From NCBI GenBank assembly GCA_034926785.1, contig JAYFQU010000016.1, positions 13,540-77,539 on the forward strand: DNA of 64,000 nt, given 5' to 3'. Below, piece by piece: positions 43,593-53,498 of this stretch. Every line of letters begins with the position of its first letter. The stretch's first letter is position 1. Source of the DNA: UBA7703 sp034926785 (lineage in GTDB: Bacteria; Bacillota; Clostridia; Christensenellales; CAG-138). The notes beneath the pieces are model-generated. The model was given only the letters and a program-made list of their open reading frames with translations. It did not search any database and had not been told where the DNA came from. The translations under genes were made by a program, and so were the position numbers.

Positions 43593-44960
43593 CTAGTTAT
43601 CCTGCGCAATGGAACGAAAGCGCGTATATTCGCCCTGCCAGAGCAGCTTCACCACGCCCGTAGAGCCGTGGCGGTGTTTTGCGATGATTACCTGGCTTGT
43701 GTTGTCGCCCATTTCGTATTCCTGTGTGTCCAGATACGCCGCCGGGCGGTAGAGCAGCAGCACCATGTCCGCGTCCTGCTCGATCGACCCGCTCTCGCGC
43801 AGATCCGATATCACCGGGCGGTGATCCGTGCGTGTATCCGGGCCGCGGTTGAGCTGACAGAGGACGATGATTGGCACATCCAGCTCTCTTGCCAGCAGTT
43901 TGAGCTGGCGCGTCATATCCGAAACCTCCTGCATGCGGTTGTCCGTCTTTCGCCCGCCGGCAGCCTGCATGAGCTGGAGGTAGTCGATTACGATCATATC
44001 CAGCCCCGCGCGCGCCGCGAGCCTGCGGCACTTGCTGCGGATGACCGAGACGCTCGCGCTGCCGGAGTCGTCGATATAGATCTTCGCGCGGCTCATGGGG
44101 TCCATGACCTCCATGAGACTGTTCATTTCATTGCTGCCGATCAGGCCTTCCTTAATACGCTGGGAGTCCACGGAGGCCTCCGTGCAAAGCATGCGCATGA
44201 CGAGCTGCTCGCTGCTCATCTCAAGGCTGAAAACCACCACCGTACGGTTGTTGTGTATTGCCGCATGCTGGGCAACGTTCATCGCAAAGCTGGATTTTCC
44301 CATCGCGGGTCGACTTGCCACAATGATTAAATCGCTTTTTTGAAAACCGTTTGTCATGCGGTCGAGATCGATAAATCCGCTGGGAACTCCCGTGATCTTT
44401 CCGCGCCTCTGCGCCAGCTCCCCGATGAGGTTATACGCCTCCGGCACGATCTGTTCCATCGGAACCAGCGTGCCCTGCACCTTGCGCATGGAGATTTCGT
44501 AGATGCGTTTTTCCGCGGCGTCGAGCGTTTCTTCAAGATCCTTCTCGTCGTCCATACCGTCGCGCATGATCTCGCCGCCCGCGCGAATCAACGCGCGCTG
44601 TGTGCTTTTTGCTTCGACGATGGCGGCATAATGCTGCACGTTTGCCGCCGTGGGCACAAACGTGACAAGGTCGGTCAAATATGTCATCCCGCCCGCGATG
44701 TCGAGCTTGCCGTGCCGCTCTAACTCGGCGATCAGGGTTACGAGATCAACCGCGTTACCGCTCCCGCGGACATCCCGCATTGCGGCAAAGATTACCGCGT
44801 TTGCAGGGACATAAAAATCTTCCTCGTGCAGCTGCTCCAGGCAGGCTTCAAGAGCGCCGGTGTCTATGAGCATGCTGCCAAGCACGGATCGCTCCGCGTC
44901 GCTCACATGCGGCAGGGTATTCATTACACCCGCCGGGCTGTTGAATTCAAATTCTTCCAT
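43593..44960 (-). CDS. dnaB: replicative DNA helicase DnaB
   Basis: A hexameric 5'-3' helicase at the replication fork. The 455 residues contain the N-terminal primase-contact domain (PHVSDAERSVLGSMLID), Walker A ASRPAMGKSS, VVFSLEMS and the DLRESGSIEQDAD motif near the end. It follows rplI, as in the conserved Firmicutes block yybS-gdpP-rplI-dnaB. Confidence 0.97.
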   Translation of the reverse strand: MEEFEFNSPAGVMNTLPHVSDAERSVLGSMLIDTGALEACLEQLHEEDFYVPANAVIFAAMRDVRGSGNAVDLVTLIAELERHGKLDIAGGMTYLTDLVTFVPTAANVQHYAAIVEAKSTQRALIRAGGEIMRDGMDDEKDLEETLDAAEKRIYEISMRKVQGTLVPMEQIVPEAYNLIGELAQRRGKITGVPSGFIDLDRMTNGFQKSDLIIVASRPAMGKSSFAMNVAQHAAIHNNRTVVVFSLEMSSEQLVMRMLCTEASVDSQRIKEGLIGSNEMNSLMEVMDPMSRAKIYIDDSGSASVSVIRSKCRRLAARAGLDMIVIDYLQLMQAAGGRKTDNRMQEVSDMTRQLKLLARELDVPIIVLCQLNRGPDTRTDHRPVISDLRESGSIEQDADMVLLLYRPAAYLDTQEYEMGDNTSQVIIAKHRHGSTGVVKLLWQGEYTRFRSIAQDN

Positions 44961-45046
44961 CCGTTACTCCCGCCCTGCCGGCCTTCTTGAAAAAGTGGCG
45001 CTTCAGCCCTCTTCAAACGTTTTCCGTTCATTGCAAATGCGTATTC

Positions 45047-45493
45047 TCAGCACTTTTCAACGATCACCTTGACGTTCGCAAACGTGTTTTCATAGATGCT
45101 AACACGAATATTATATTCGCCGAGCGCGCGGATCGGGTCGTTGAGCGCAATCTTCTTTTTATCCACATCAACCTGCCTCTGTTCCTTCAGCGCGGCGGAG
45201 ATTTCCTTGCCCGTGATAGCGCCGAAGAGATGCCCGTTGTCGCCGACCTTTGCCTTTACGGTGACAACCGCGCCATCCAACTGCTTTGCCAGCTCGCGCG
45301 CGGCAACGCCTGCTTGGAACTTCCGGTGCGCAGCCGCACTCTTTTGAATGTTCGCCGCGTTGACAGACTGCGCGTCCGCGGGAGTTGCCAGTTTGCGCGG
45401 CAGGAGAAAATTACGCGCGTACCCGTCCGACACATCCACGATCTCGCCCTTTTTGCCCGTTCCCTTGACATCCTGTTCCAATAATAACTTCAT
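45047..45493 (-). CDS. rplI: 50S ribosomal protein L9
   Basis: The 148 residues start MKLLLEQDVKGTGKKGEIVD, with DGYARNFLLPRKLA and a C-terminal domain with NGHLFGAITGKEIS. AGGAGG precedes the ATG. It lies between gdpP and dnaB. Confidence 0.98.
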   Translation of the reverse strand: MKLLLEQDVKGTGKKGEIVDVSDGYARNFLLPRKLATPADAQSVNAANIQKSAAAHRKFQAGVAARELAKQLDGAVVTVKAKVGDNGHLFGAITGKEISAALKEQRQVDVDKKKIALNDPIRALGEYNIRVSIYENTFANVKVIVEKC

Positions 45494-45548
45494 GCTGTTT
45501 TTCCTCCTGCGTTTTTCTATATCGATCAGTTTCTACTATTGCTCTATT

Positions 45549-47510
45549 CTAGTCCGCTTTTATAATCTCCTGCGTATATTTCTCAATTTCATTGCGCACG
45601 AGCGTTTCCGCCTCGTCCAGCTCCATATCCTCCATCTGCGCGCCCGCCATGGTCAGGTGCCCGCCGCCGCCAAGCCGTTCGCAGATAATCTGCACGTTAA
45701 TAGTGCCGAGCGAGCGTCCACTGACGCTGATGCTGCTTCCGTCGCGCCCGATGACGAACGCCGCCTCGATGCCGCGGATGCCGATGAGCTCGTCCGCCGA
45801 CTTGGCTGCGATAAGCGGTGCGTTTTTGACCTCCTCGCCAACGCTGGCGAGCGCCACCCCGCCCTTGAGAATCTCCGCGCTGCGCACGGTGGTTGCAACG
45901 TCCCCAAAGCTCTCCATGTCGTCCTGAAACATCTGTTTGACGATGCTCGTGTCCGCGCCGTTTTTGCGCAGATATCCCGCCGCCTCAAAGGTGCGGGAAC
46001 CGACGTTGAAGGCAAAGTGCTTGGTGTCAATCGTGATGCCCGCAAGCAGCGTTCCGCAGACAAGCGCGGGCGGGCGAAGGTTCGAGTCAAAGTATTGCAG
46101 CATCTCGGTTACGAGCTCGCTCGTTGAGGATGCACGCGCCTCGAGAAAATGCAGCGTCGCGTTGTCAATATGGTCCGCCCCGCGCCGGTGATGGTCGATG
46201 ACGACCACACGGCTCGCCATCTCCAATAGCTTCGGCGCAACCAGCGAGCCGACGCGCTGAGTGTCGACCACCACGAGCACGCTGGTCGGGCGCATGATGC
46301 GCTCCGCCTGTTCCGGCGAAATCAGCAAACCGCTATAGGCGTGGTTTTCGCGGATAAGCTCCAGCGCATGCTCAATCATCGTATTCTGCTCGCCGAGGAC
46401 AATATAAGCCCGCGACCCCGCATGCCGCGCGCAGGTTGCAACGCCGAGCGCTGCGCCGATGCAGTCCATGTCCGGCCTGCTGTGCCCAACGATAAACACA
46501 TCCCCCGTATTGTCAAACAACTGACGGAGCGCCTTGCTAAAGAGGCGCATCTTCACGCGGCTTTGCAGCGCCTCCGGCTGACGCCTTCCGCCGTAAAACA
46601 CATATCCGCCGCCTTTTTTGATAACGGCCTGATCGCCCCCGCGCCCAAGCGCAAGCTCCATGGCCTGGCGCGCGCTCTCGTCCGCGCGCTGCACGCGATC
46701 CGCCGCGCCAACCGCGATAGAGAGTGAAACCAGCATGTTGGTTCCGGTGTCGATGGCGTGCGCCTGTTCCAGCAGCGGAAAGCGCGCGTGCTCCAGCTGC
46801 GGCAGGTGCTTCGCCTCGAACACCACGAAATAGCGCCCGTTCTCGTAGCGGCGGTAGACGCCGTCGATACCGCGCACCAAATCCGCAATCAGCCGTTCCA
46901 CCTCGGAGAACACGCTGGACTTATGAAACTGAACATCCGAGGAGAGTTCCTCGTAATTATCGATGTAGATCAGCGCGACATACGGCATCTGTTCTTCAAA
47001 GAGGCGCTGATAGTGCGCCGCCTCGGTGCGGTCGAGCCAATATTGAAAGATCATCGCCCGCGCATCCTTCTCGCGGTAGACCGGCACGCTCATCACCTGA
47101 AAAACGTTGCCCGCGAGCTCCATCGGCATAGCGACCAACGGCGTCTGAAAATCAAAGTGCGGCTGCGCGCGGCAGACATCCGCCTCGGAGAATATCTTCG
47201 CCATCGTCTCGTTTCGCCAGGCAATCTTTCCGTCGCGCTCGATGAGCGCGCAGGGAATCCCCACGGAGTTGACCAGTTTCGCGGCGATTTCGGAATTTTC
47301 CGAAAAGACGTCGTCCATCCGTTTTTGCATGCTGCGCGTGCGTTTTCGCTCCAGCGCGAGACTGATGAAAAAGACAATGAGCGAAGCGCCCAGCGCGGCA
47401 GCGGCAGCCAAGAACCGGTAGGGTTGATACAGCCTGGACGCAAGAATGGCGAGGCACAATACGCCGGAGAGAACGCCCAGCGGAATCAGGCCGGTTTTCT
47501 TCTGTTTCAT
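45549..47510 (-). CDS. gdpP: GdpP-type cyclic-di-AMP phosphodiesterase
   Basis: 653 residues from the ATG at 47510, with AGGAG 7 nt upstream (an ATG 24 nt earlier is possible). Two N-terminal membrane helices, a PAS-like domain, a degenerate GGDEF domain (RRYENGRYFVVFE) and a DHH/DHHA1 phosphodiesterase (VGHSRPDMDCIGAALG, VVIDHHRRG, GGGGHLTMAGA) follow in the order known for GdpP, which hydrolyses c-di-AMP and so affects wall and osmotic balance. Confidence 0.95.
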   Translation of the reverse strand: MKQKKTGLIPLGVLSGVLCLAILASRLYQPYRFLAAAAALGASLIVFFISLALERKRTRSMQKRMDDVFSENSEIAAKLVNSVGIPCALIERDGKIAWRNETMAKIFSEADVCRAQPHFDFQTPLVAMPMELAGNVFQVMSVPVYREKDARAMIFQYWLDRTEAAHYQRLFEEQMPYVALIYIDNYEELSSDVQFHKSSVFSEVERLIADLVRGIDGVYRRYENGRYFVVFEAKHLPQLEHARFPLLEQAHAIDTGTNMLVSLSIAVGAADRVQRADESARQAMELALGRGGDQAVIKKGGGYVFYGGRRQPEALQSRVKMRLFSKALRQLFDNTGDVFIVGHSRPDMDCIGAALGVATCARHAGSRAYIVLGEQNTMIEHALELIRENHAYSGLLISPEQAERIMRPTSVLVVVDTQRVGSLVAPKLLEMASRVVVIDHHRRGADHIDNATLHFLEARASSTSELVTEMLQYFDSNLRPPALVCGTLLAGITIDTKHFAFNVGSRTFEAAGYLRKNGADTSIVKQMFQDDMESFGDVATTVRSAEILKGGVALASVGEEVKNAPLIAAKSADELIGIRGIEAAFVIGRDGSSISVSGRSLGTINVQIICERLGGGGHLTMAGAQMEDMELDEAETLVRNEIEKYTQEIIKAD

Positions 47511-47584
47511 ACCGTCGCTCCTGTTCGTTTGCATTCTGGCGCGGATCTCCTCCGCCGCGCAGTGTAAATGCGGGAGGCTTCGCC

Positions 47585-48565
47585 CTAGATCGCCGCGCGC
47601 GGAGGCACGCCGCGCATGCGATCCCGAAAGCGAAATATCTGCTCAAAACAGCCAATCAAAATCAGCGGCGTCTGCGCGAAGCTAAAGAGAATGCCAATGC
47701 CGGTATAGGTCAGCGCGCGCCCCAGCGTAGCATTCTTAGGGGAGCGCGAAAGCAAAAAGTCCACCACGCATAATCCCTGCAGCAGCAGCGGCATGCCGAC
47801 CAGCGCGTTGACCGTATTGGAGAATCCTTCGGCAAACGCCCAGCCGGCCCATTCGAGCGCCAGCGAGCCAATCAAAAGCACAAACAGGCCAAAGGTCATG
47901 CTTCGCGGAAGTGTCCAGTCCCGAAACGCACGCATCGGAGAGATCTCAATCTCTTTGTGCTTGCGGCAGAACAGACGGAAAAACAACAGGTTGCCAAGGC
48001 CGAATAGGCCGGCAAATATGCACAGTGCGGAGACGATGAGGTTTGGCACCTCCGCTTGAAACGTATCCAGCGCCTGCGCGAAAAGCGTTTTTACCTCGGC
48101 GCTCAGCTCCGGCGTCTGCGCCATTGCCGAGCGATAGAGCGATAGAATCGTGTCCATTGCACGCTGCACATCCGCAAACGCGCCCCTGCCTGCGAGGATA
48201 CCGGGCAGGCAAACCGCCGCATATAGCCCGCCAAGAAATACCCCACCAAGGATCAGCGCGGTATAGGTGTTGCTCACGCGGCGGGTCAGCAGCGCAAAAA
48301 TCACCCCGGCTGCAAGAGCGGAGGCCAGCGAGAGCCCCACCGCCGCAACCGGCGTATAAAGCTGCAGTGCCGCAATCGCAAACGCCGCCGCAGGCAGCGC
48401 AATCCAATAGGGCTTCGTCCGTGCGCCGGCATACGCCCAGAGCCCCGGCGCGAGCACAAGCGCAACGGGGAACACAACGGCAATCAATCCAATCAGGACA
48501 GACAATAAGAGAACCGGCCAGCCGAGTCTCATCTTACGCGGCTGCTGCTGTTGATAATTTTCCAT
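47585..48565 (-). CDS. YybS-family (DUF2232) membrane protein
   Basis: 326 residues with about eight hydrophobic segments and the DUF2232 layout. Its place directly before gdpP, rplI and dnaB is conserved in Firmicutes and supports the assignment. The function is unknown. No Shine-Dalgarno sequence precedes the ATG, but TAGAAT lies exactly 6 nt upstream, so the mRNA may be leaderless. Confidence 0.85.
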   Translation of the reverse strand: MENYQQQQPRKMRLGWPVLLLSVLIGLIAVVFPVALVLAPGLWAYAGARTKPYWIALPAAAFAIAALQLYTPVAAVGLSLASALAAGVIFALLTRRVSNTYTALILGGVFLGGLYAAVCLPGILAGRGAFADVQRAMDTILSLYRSAMAQTPELSAEVKTLFAQALDTFQAEVPNLIVSALCIFAGLFGLGNLLFFRLFCRKHKEIEISPMRAFRDWTLPRSMTFGLFVLLIGSLALEWAGWAFAEGFSNTVNALVGMPLLLQGLCVVDFLLSRSPKNATLGRALTYTGIGILFSFAQTPLILIGCFEQIFRFRDRMRGVPPRAAI

Positions 48566-48571
48566 GTTATC

Positions 48572-48594
48572 ATTCTATCGTCCGGCGCGCAAAA
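48572..48594 (-). promoter_or_regulatory. predicted leaderless promoter of yybS
   Basis: On the minus strand TAGAAT (48572-48577) is 6 nt before the ATG at 48565. TTGTAT lies 17 nt further upstream, ending near 48600. With this geometry the first transcribed base is the A of the ATG. Confidence 0.5.
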
Positions 48595-48699
48595 ATACAA
48601 GTTCGGCGATCTCATTCCAACGGAATTTCCCCCGGCTTAGACGAACCAATATTGGGAAACCGCATGATTCACCGCGAGCGCTCCCCAAGACCCATAAAA

Positions 48700-48726
48700 C
48701 GGGCTGGAGTTTTTCCCTCCAGCCCG
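48700..48726 (-). terminator. intrinsic terminator after GH3 gene
   Basis: On the minus strand CGGGCTGGAG and CTCCAGCCCG pair around a 7-nt loop and are followed by TTTTATGG, about 10 nt after the GH3 stop. Confidence 0.85.
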
Positions 48727-48736
48727 CAGTTGTGCT

Positions 48737-50053
48737 TCAGTTTTCTTCCGCCGTACGGCCGGCATAATCCGCGGCGATATCCCACGTCCCCAGAGACAGT
48801 TTTTTGAGCAGAATCCGCTTCACGCTCTCATCGATGCGTTCCTGCGTCAGCCTTCCGTCCGCCGCGGCGGCATTGAGCGCATCCGCAATGGCCTTCTGTT
48901 TTTCGCTCTCCGCGCCGCACACGACAATGTCGCCGCCTGCGAGGATAAACCGCACGGCCGCATCGCCGATCTCATACTGCTTGGTCAGCCCTTCCATGCG
49001 AAAATCATCGCTGATCACAATGCCGCCGAACCCCATCTGCGTACGCAGAAGATCCGTGATAATAGGCTTGCTCATTGAGGCGATATCCGTCGAGTCCAGC
49101 GCAGGGTAGCGCACATGCGCAACCATAATCGCGTCCACGCCGGAGGCGATTGCGCTGACAAACGGCACAAGGTCGTAGCTTTTGAGTTCCTCCAATGTTT
49201 TATCCACCGTGGGCGTAATCGCGTGGGAGTCCTCGGTAGTGCCGCCGTGGCCGGGGAAATGCTTTGCGCAGGAGAGGATTCCGCCCGCGTGCAAGCCCTC
49301 GATCACCGCGCTGCCAATGGCGGCGGCGATGCTCGCGTCCTCGGAGATAATGCGCGTCTCTAAAAAGGTGCTCATCGGGTCTTGGGCCACGTCCAGCACG
49401 GGCGCAAGATCCATGTTGATGCCGGAGGTCATCAGCTTGGCGCCGATGGTTTGGAACTGCTGTGTGGCATAGTCCACATCCCGCCGCCGCCCGAGCGAAC
49501 GCGCGGAGACCGGCTGCGGATTCCAACGGAAGCGGACGACGCTCCCGCCTTCCACATCAATACTCACCAGCGGCGGTATGCTCGTCCCAATGCGCTTTGC
49601 GATCTGTTTCGTCAGATCGTTCGCCTGCCCAAACCCGCCGTCGCTGTTGGTGCTCTTGATGTTTGTCCCGTAGAGGACGGCGTTGCCGACCGAATGATTG
49701 CTCCATACCTCGCGAAACGGGTTCTGGACGTCTGAAGTGCCCGTAAAACCAAACATCATCATTTGACCGAGTTTTTCCTGCAGGCTCATATCCGCCATAT
49801 AGCGCCCCACCCAGTCCTCCGCGGTCTCCGGCTGCATCTCCGGCGTGGCGGTTGGCTCCGGCGTATCGGTCGGCAGCGGTGTGGGCGTCTCCGCCGGCGG
49901 CGCGCTGGCTTCAGGCATTACGCCCGCCTCGGCTCCCCAAACATCGTAATGCAGCGCGGGGATCACGCCAAAAAGCACGCCCGCGCCGCCGCCGAGCAGC
50001 AGCGCCAAAACCGCCAGTACCAGCAGTAATTTTTTAAACGCGTTACCAAACAA
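48737..50053 (-). CDS. GH3 beta-N-acetylhexosaminidase (NagZ-like), membrane-anchored
   Basis: 438 residues from a TTG at 50053 (GGAG 7 nt upstream). A longer frame starts at a TTG inside the promoter, so this start is preferred. A signal-anchor helix is followed by a Pro/Thr linker and the GH3 domain. SIDVEGGSVVRF, KHFPGHGGTTEDSH (His that assists catalysis) and VISDDFRMEG with the nucleophile Asp fit NagZ-type enzymes, which remove GlcNAc from muropeptides. The anchor places it outside the membrane, so it may trim wall fragments. Confidence 0.85.
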   Translation of the reverse strand: MFGNAFKKLLLVLAVLALLLGGGAGVLFGVIPALHYDVWGAEAGVMPEASAPPAETPTPLPTDTPEPTATPEMQPETAEDWVGRYMADMSLQEKLGQMMMFGFTGTSDVQNPFREVWSNHSVGNAVLYGTNIKSTNSDGGFGQANDLTKQIAKRIGTSIPPLVSIDVEGGSVVRFRWNPQPVSARSLGRRRDVDYATQQFQTIGAKLMTSGINMDLAPVLDVAQDPMSTFLETRIISEDASIAAAIGSAVIEGLHAGGILSCAKHFPGHGGTTEDSHAITPTVDKTLEELKSYDLVPFVSAIASGVDAIMVAHVRYPALDSTDIASMSKPIITDLLRTQMGFGGIVISDDFRMEGLTKQYEIGDAAVRFILAGGDIVVCGAESEKQKAIADALNAAAADGRLTQERIDESVKRILLKKLSLGTWDIAADYAGRTAEEN

Positions 50054-50179
50054 TGGCGTTCTCCGTTTCCTGTGCTTCCAAAAATCCGCCTTCGCGGTAC
50101 AGCTTTTCCAGCCCTTATCAATCCATTCATGCAGGCGGGCAAAAGAAAACAATCCCGCCAAAGTGCGTGATTTTCGTTT

Positions 50180-50209
50180 ATTATACCCCGCAAAAGGCAA
50201 AAAAGTAAA
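50180..50209 (-). promoter_or_regulatory. promoter of GH3 gene
   Basis: On the minus strand TTTACT (50204-50209) and a perfect TATAAT (50180-50185) are 18 nt apart. The M3 peptidase promoter diverges from it about 55 nt away. Confidence 0.65.
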
Positions 50210-50238
50210 CCTCCCATTCCCGCCTGCATACGCGCGGC

Positions 50239-50268
50239 TTGCAACAAAGCCGCCTTGCGTACTACAAT
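50239..50268 (+). promoter_or_regulatory. promoter of M3 peptidase gene
   Basis: TTGCAA (50239-50244) and TACAAT (50263-50268) are 18 nt apart, about 55 nt before the start at 50323. Confidence 0.55.
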
Positions 50269-50322
50269 ACGCTTAGATCCGCCAATAAACTGGCCGGAAA
50301 TAACCAATTACGGGAGCTTTTC

Positions 50323-52008
50323 ATGGAACCTTTTGCTCAAATCACGTACAAGCGCCCCGATATGGGCGCATTGAAAAAGAAACTGCGGATTCAGCTCAAC
50401 ACCCTGAAGCGCGCTTCGTCCTACGAAGCCGCGCGCGCCGCCTATCTCGCCTCGCAGGAGGAAACGGGGCATGTGGAGACGGCGTATATCATCGCCAGCA
50501 TCCGCAATACCCTGGACACGAAGGATCCTTTTTATGACGGCGAGATGAAATTCTTTAACAGCGCCATCGCGATGCTGATGCCATTGAGCAAGGCGTTCAC
50601 AAAAGCGCTGCTGCGCTCCCGTTTTCGCCCGCAGTTCGAGGCGGAGTTTGGCAAACAGCTCTTTACCCTCGCCGAGATGGATCAGAAAACACAGAGTCTC
50701 CGCATCATACCGGACTTAATCCGGCAGGGCAATCTTGAGAACCTTTACAAGAAGACCACCGCCGCCTGCAAGACCGACTTTCGCGGAGAGGAGGTCAACT
50801 TCTACGGCCTGCTCAAGCACATGGAGAGTCCGGACCGCGAGGAGCGCCGGGAGGCCTATCTCGCCTGGGCAAAGCTTTACGAGGGCATTGCGGACAAGCT
50901 GGATGAGCTCTACGACAAGCTCATCAAAATCCGCGTCCGCATGGCAAGAAAGCTGAAACTGCCGAACTTCACCGCACTTGGATATCTCAACATGCACCGC
51001 GCGGACTATGGCCCGGAGGAGGTCGCCCGCTTCCGAGAGCAGGTGCGCCTTGTCATCGTGCCCGCCGTGGCAAAGCTAAGGCAGGAACAGGCCAAGCGTC
51101 TCGGCCTGCCGAAGTTGGCCTATTATGACGAATCCTGTATGTTCCCGGATGGCAACGCCGATCCCAGCGGCGGGGAGAGCGAGCTGGTTCCAATTGCGCA
51201 GCGCATGTATCGCGAAATCTCGCCGGAGACCGGCGAATTTTTCGATTTCATGCATGCCTATGGCCTGTACGATCTGGAAACCCGCCCGGGCAAGCACATT
51301 GGCGGCTATTGCACCTATCTGGCGGACTATCAAGCGCCATTTATCTTCGCCAATTTCAACGGTACCGCGGCGGATGTCAACGTCCTCACCCACGAGGCCG
51401 GCCATGCTTTCGCCGGCTATACCGCCATGCGAAGCCAACCGCTGATGGGTTATATGAGCTCTACCAGCGAGGTCAACGAGATTCACTCCATGACCATGGA
51501 GCATTTCGCATACCCGTATTTAAAGGATTTTTACGGAGAGGCGCATGCGGCGAAGGCCAAATATGCGCACCTGGCCGGCGCACTCTCCACCATTCCCTAT
51601 CTGGTGAGCGTAGACGAATTCCAACATAGGGTCTATGAAAATCCGACGATGCGCGCGAAGCAACGCCGCGCCGTCTGGCACGAAATCGAGCAGAAATATA
51701 TGCCCTGGCGGGATTATGACGGCGTGCCATTTTTGGAGGAGGGCGGATTCTGGATGCAGAAGCAGCATATCTTCCTCTATCCGTTTTACTATGTGGACTA
51801 CGCGCTGGCGCAGGTTTGCGCCTTCGATTTGTACGGGCGGATCAAGCAGGATCACGCCGCCGCGTGGGCGTCCTATCTGCGTCTTTGCCGCGCGGGCGGC
51901 AGTCTTGGTTACTTCGAATTACTATCGCTTGCCGGGCTTGATATCCCCTTTGCCGAGGGCAGTGTGGAGAGGGCCGTTCGTCATGTGATCGACGAGTTGA
52001 ACGCCTGA
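50323..52008 (+). CDS. M3-family oligoendopeptidase (PepF-like)
   Basis: 561 residues from the ATG at 50323 (GGGAG 6 nt upstream). The zinc site HEAGH is at 357-361, with the third ligand in STSEVNEIHSMTME. It degrades short peptides in the cytoplasm. It is followed by a strong terminator. Confidence 0.93.
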   Translation: MEPFAQITYKRPDMGALKKKLRIQLNTLKRASSYEAARAAYLASQEETGHVETAYIIASIRNTLDTKDPFYDGEMKFFNSAIAMLMPLSKAFTKALLRSRFRPQFEAEFGKQLFTLAEMDQKTQSLRIIPDLIRQGNLENLYKKTTAACKTDFRGEEVNFYGLLKHMESPDREERREAYLAWAKLYEGIADKLDELYDKLIKIRVRMARKLKLPNFTALGYLNMHRADYGPEEVARFREQVRLVIVPAVAKLRQEQAKRLGLPKLAYYDESCMFPDGNADPSGGESELVPIAQRMYREISPETGEFFDFMHAYGLYDLETRPGKHIGGYCTYLADYQAPFIFANFNGTAADVNVLTHEAGHAFAGYTAMRSQPLMGYMSSTSEVNEIHSMTMEHFAYPYLKDFYGEAHAAKAKYAHLAGALSTIPYLVSVDEFQHRVYENPTMRAKQRRAVWHEIEQKYMPWRDYDGVPFLEEGGFWMQKQHIFLYPFYYVDYALAQVCAFDLYGRIKQDHAAAWASYLRLCRAGGSLGYFELLSLAGLDIPFAEGSVERAVRHVIDELNA

Positions 52009-52026
52009 TCTTCCCTCCGATCCTTC

Positions 52027-52051
52027 GCCCGCTTCCGGTTTGGAGGCGGGC
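52027..52051 (+). terminator. intrinsic terminator after M3 peptidase
   Basis: GCCCGCTTCC and GGAGGCGGGC pair and are followed by TTTTTCG. Confidence 0.88.
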
Positions 52052-52237
52052 TTTTTCGCTGCCGCGCACCCGGCAATCTACAAAATTCCCAGTCGTTTTG
52101 CGTACAAAAACGATTTTTGAGTTGTAAACAAGTTGTGAGTTTTGCCGTTTTCATTGAATCCGGCAAATGCAGTATGATATCATAATTGCGTTTTGTAGAC
52201 ATTGAGTCACTCCATATAACATAAAGAGGTATCAGTA

Positions 52238-53392
52238 ATGTCGAAAGTCATGAAAATCATCCTGATCGTGCTGTTGGTCGTCGTCCTTTCCGTGGTCGGC
52301 GTCGGTATGTACGTGCTCTCCAGCATGCGCTCCAATGCCGTGCAGACCGTTGCGAAGCCAACCGAAGACTTAACGGCGACGACGGAAGAACCGCAGACCA
52401 TAAAAGTAATATCGGACGACCCCACACCGTCTCCCACGCCAATGCCCATCTATGAGGAAAAGGCGCTTGACGAGAGCGTGGTCAATATTCTCCTCATCGG
52501 CACCGACTCGCGCAGCGCCGACGAATCGGAAAACTCCGAAGGTCGCTCGGACTCCATGATTCTTGCCTCGCTGAATACGGACACCGGCAAAATCACCCTC
52601 GTTTCGTTCATGCGTGACGCGCGCGTGCACCGCGTCGGGGAAAGCGGGCGGTTCACCTTCTACAACAAGCTCAACGGCGCCTATCGCGGCGGCTACGGCG
52701 GCGGCGGCGCAGGCGAGTTGATCAAGACCATCAACGGCAACTTCGGCCTTGATATCGACCAGTATATCGCCATCGGCTTTGACGGCTTCGCCGCGCTGAT
52801 CGACAAGATCGGCGGTTTGGACGTTGAGCTCGATCAGCCGGAGATCAACTTCATCAACGACCGCATCAAGGGCGACCACGAGCTTGAGCCCGCCATCGTG
52901 AAAAACGCAAAAACGATTGACGCAGCCCCCGGTTTAATCCATCTTGACGGCGCGCAGTGCCTCATCTACGCGCGCAACCGTCACACCGGTACGGACGGCA
53001 GCGCCGGCAACGACTTTGAACGTGTAAATCGCCAGCAGGAGATCATCCAGCTTGTTTACAAGAAGGTCACCTCCTCCATGAATGAGCAGAGCGTGCTCGC
53101 ACTGCTGAGCTTCGCCTCCAACTACATCACCACAAATCTGAAGCTCGAAACCATGGCCTCTCTGGCAAAGGTGCTGCTCACTTCGAACATGGAGTTCACC
53201 AGCACCACAATCCCCGAGGCGGGAACGTATAAGAACTATACCGCCGAAAAGGTCAATAGCGAGACCGGCGAAACAACCTACGAAAAAACCGACCAGTTGG
53301 AGTTCAACATCAAAAAGGCGGCTTCCTCGCTCCAGATTCTGCTCTATGGCGTCGAACTGACGCCCACACCGAAGCCCACGCCCGAACCGTAA
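52238..53392 (+). CDS. LytR-CpsA-Psr family cell-wall glycopolymer ligase
   Basis: 384 residues: one N-terminal membrane helix, then an LCP domain with NILLIGTDSR, the Arg-rich SFMRDARVHRVG, FYNKLNGAYRGGY and ARNRHTGTDG-DFERVNRQQ, which bind the pyrophosphate of lipid-linked polymers. A Pro/Thr tail follows (TPTPKPTPEP). LCP proteins attach teichoic acids or polysaccharides to peptidoglycan. AAGAGG precedes the ATG. Confidence 0.93.
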   Translation: MSKVMKIILIVLLVVVLSVVGVGMYVLSSMRSNAVQTVAKPTEDLTATTEEPQTIKVISDDPTPSPTPMPIYEEKALDESVVNILLIGTDSRSADESENSEGRSDSMILASLNTDTGKITLVSFMRDARVHRVGESGRFTFYNKLNGAYRGGYGGGGAGELIKTINGNFGLDIDQYIAIGFDGFAALIDKIGGLDVELDQPEINFINDRIKGDHELEPAIVKNAKTIDAAPGLIHLDGAQCLIYARNRHTGTDGSAGNDFERVNRQQEIIQLVYKKVTSSMNEQSVLALLSFASNYITTNLKLETMASLAKVLLTSNMEFTSTTIPEAGTYKNYTAEKVNSETGETTYEKTDQLEFNIKKAASSLQILLYGVELTPTPKPTPEP

Positions 53393-53411
53393 TTTTCACA
53401 CAACACCCTCC

Positions 53412-53439
53412 AAAACCGCCGCTTTACGCGGCGGTTTTT
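53412..53439 (+). terminator. intrinsic terminator after LCP gene
   Basis: AAAACCGCCGC and GCGGCGGTTTT pair around TTTAC and are followed by TC; the T-run is inside the stem end. Confidence 0.9.
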
Positions 53440-53486
53440 CACGCCCTTTTATCAAAACCCACTACAAATCATCCTATTTTACATGC

Positions 53487-53492
53487 TATACT
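53487..53492 (+). promoter_or_regulatory. extended -10 giving a leaderless lipoprotein mRNA
   Basis: TGCTATACT is an extended -10 element; its TATACT ends exactly 6 nt before the ATG at 53499, and no Shine-Dalgarno sequence is present. The predicted mRNA starts at the ATG. Confidence 0.55.
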
Positions 53493-53498
53493 ATTCGC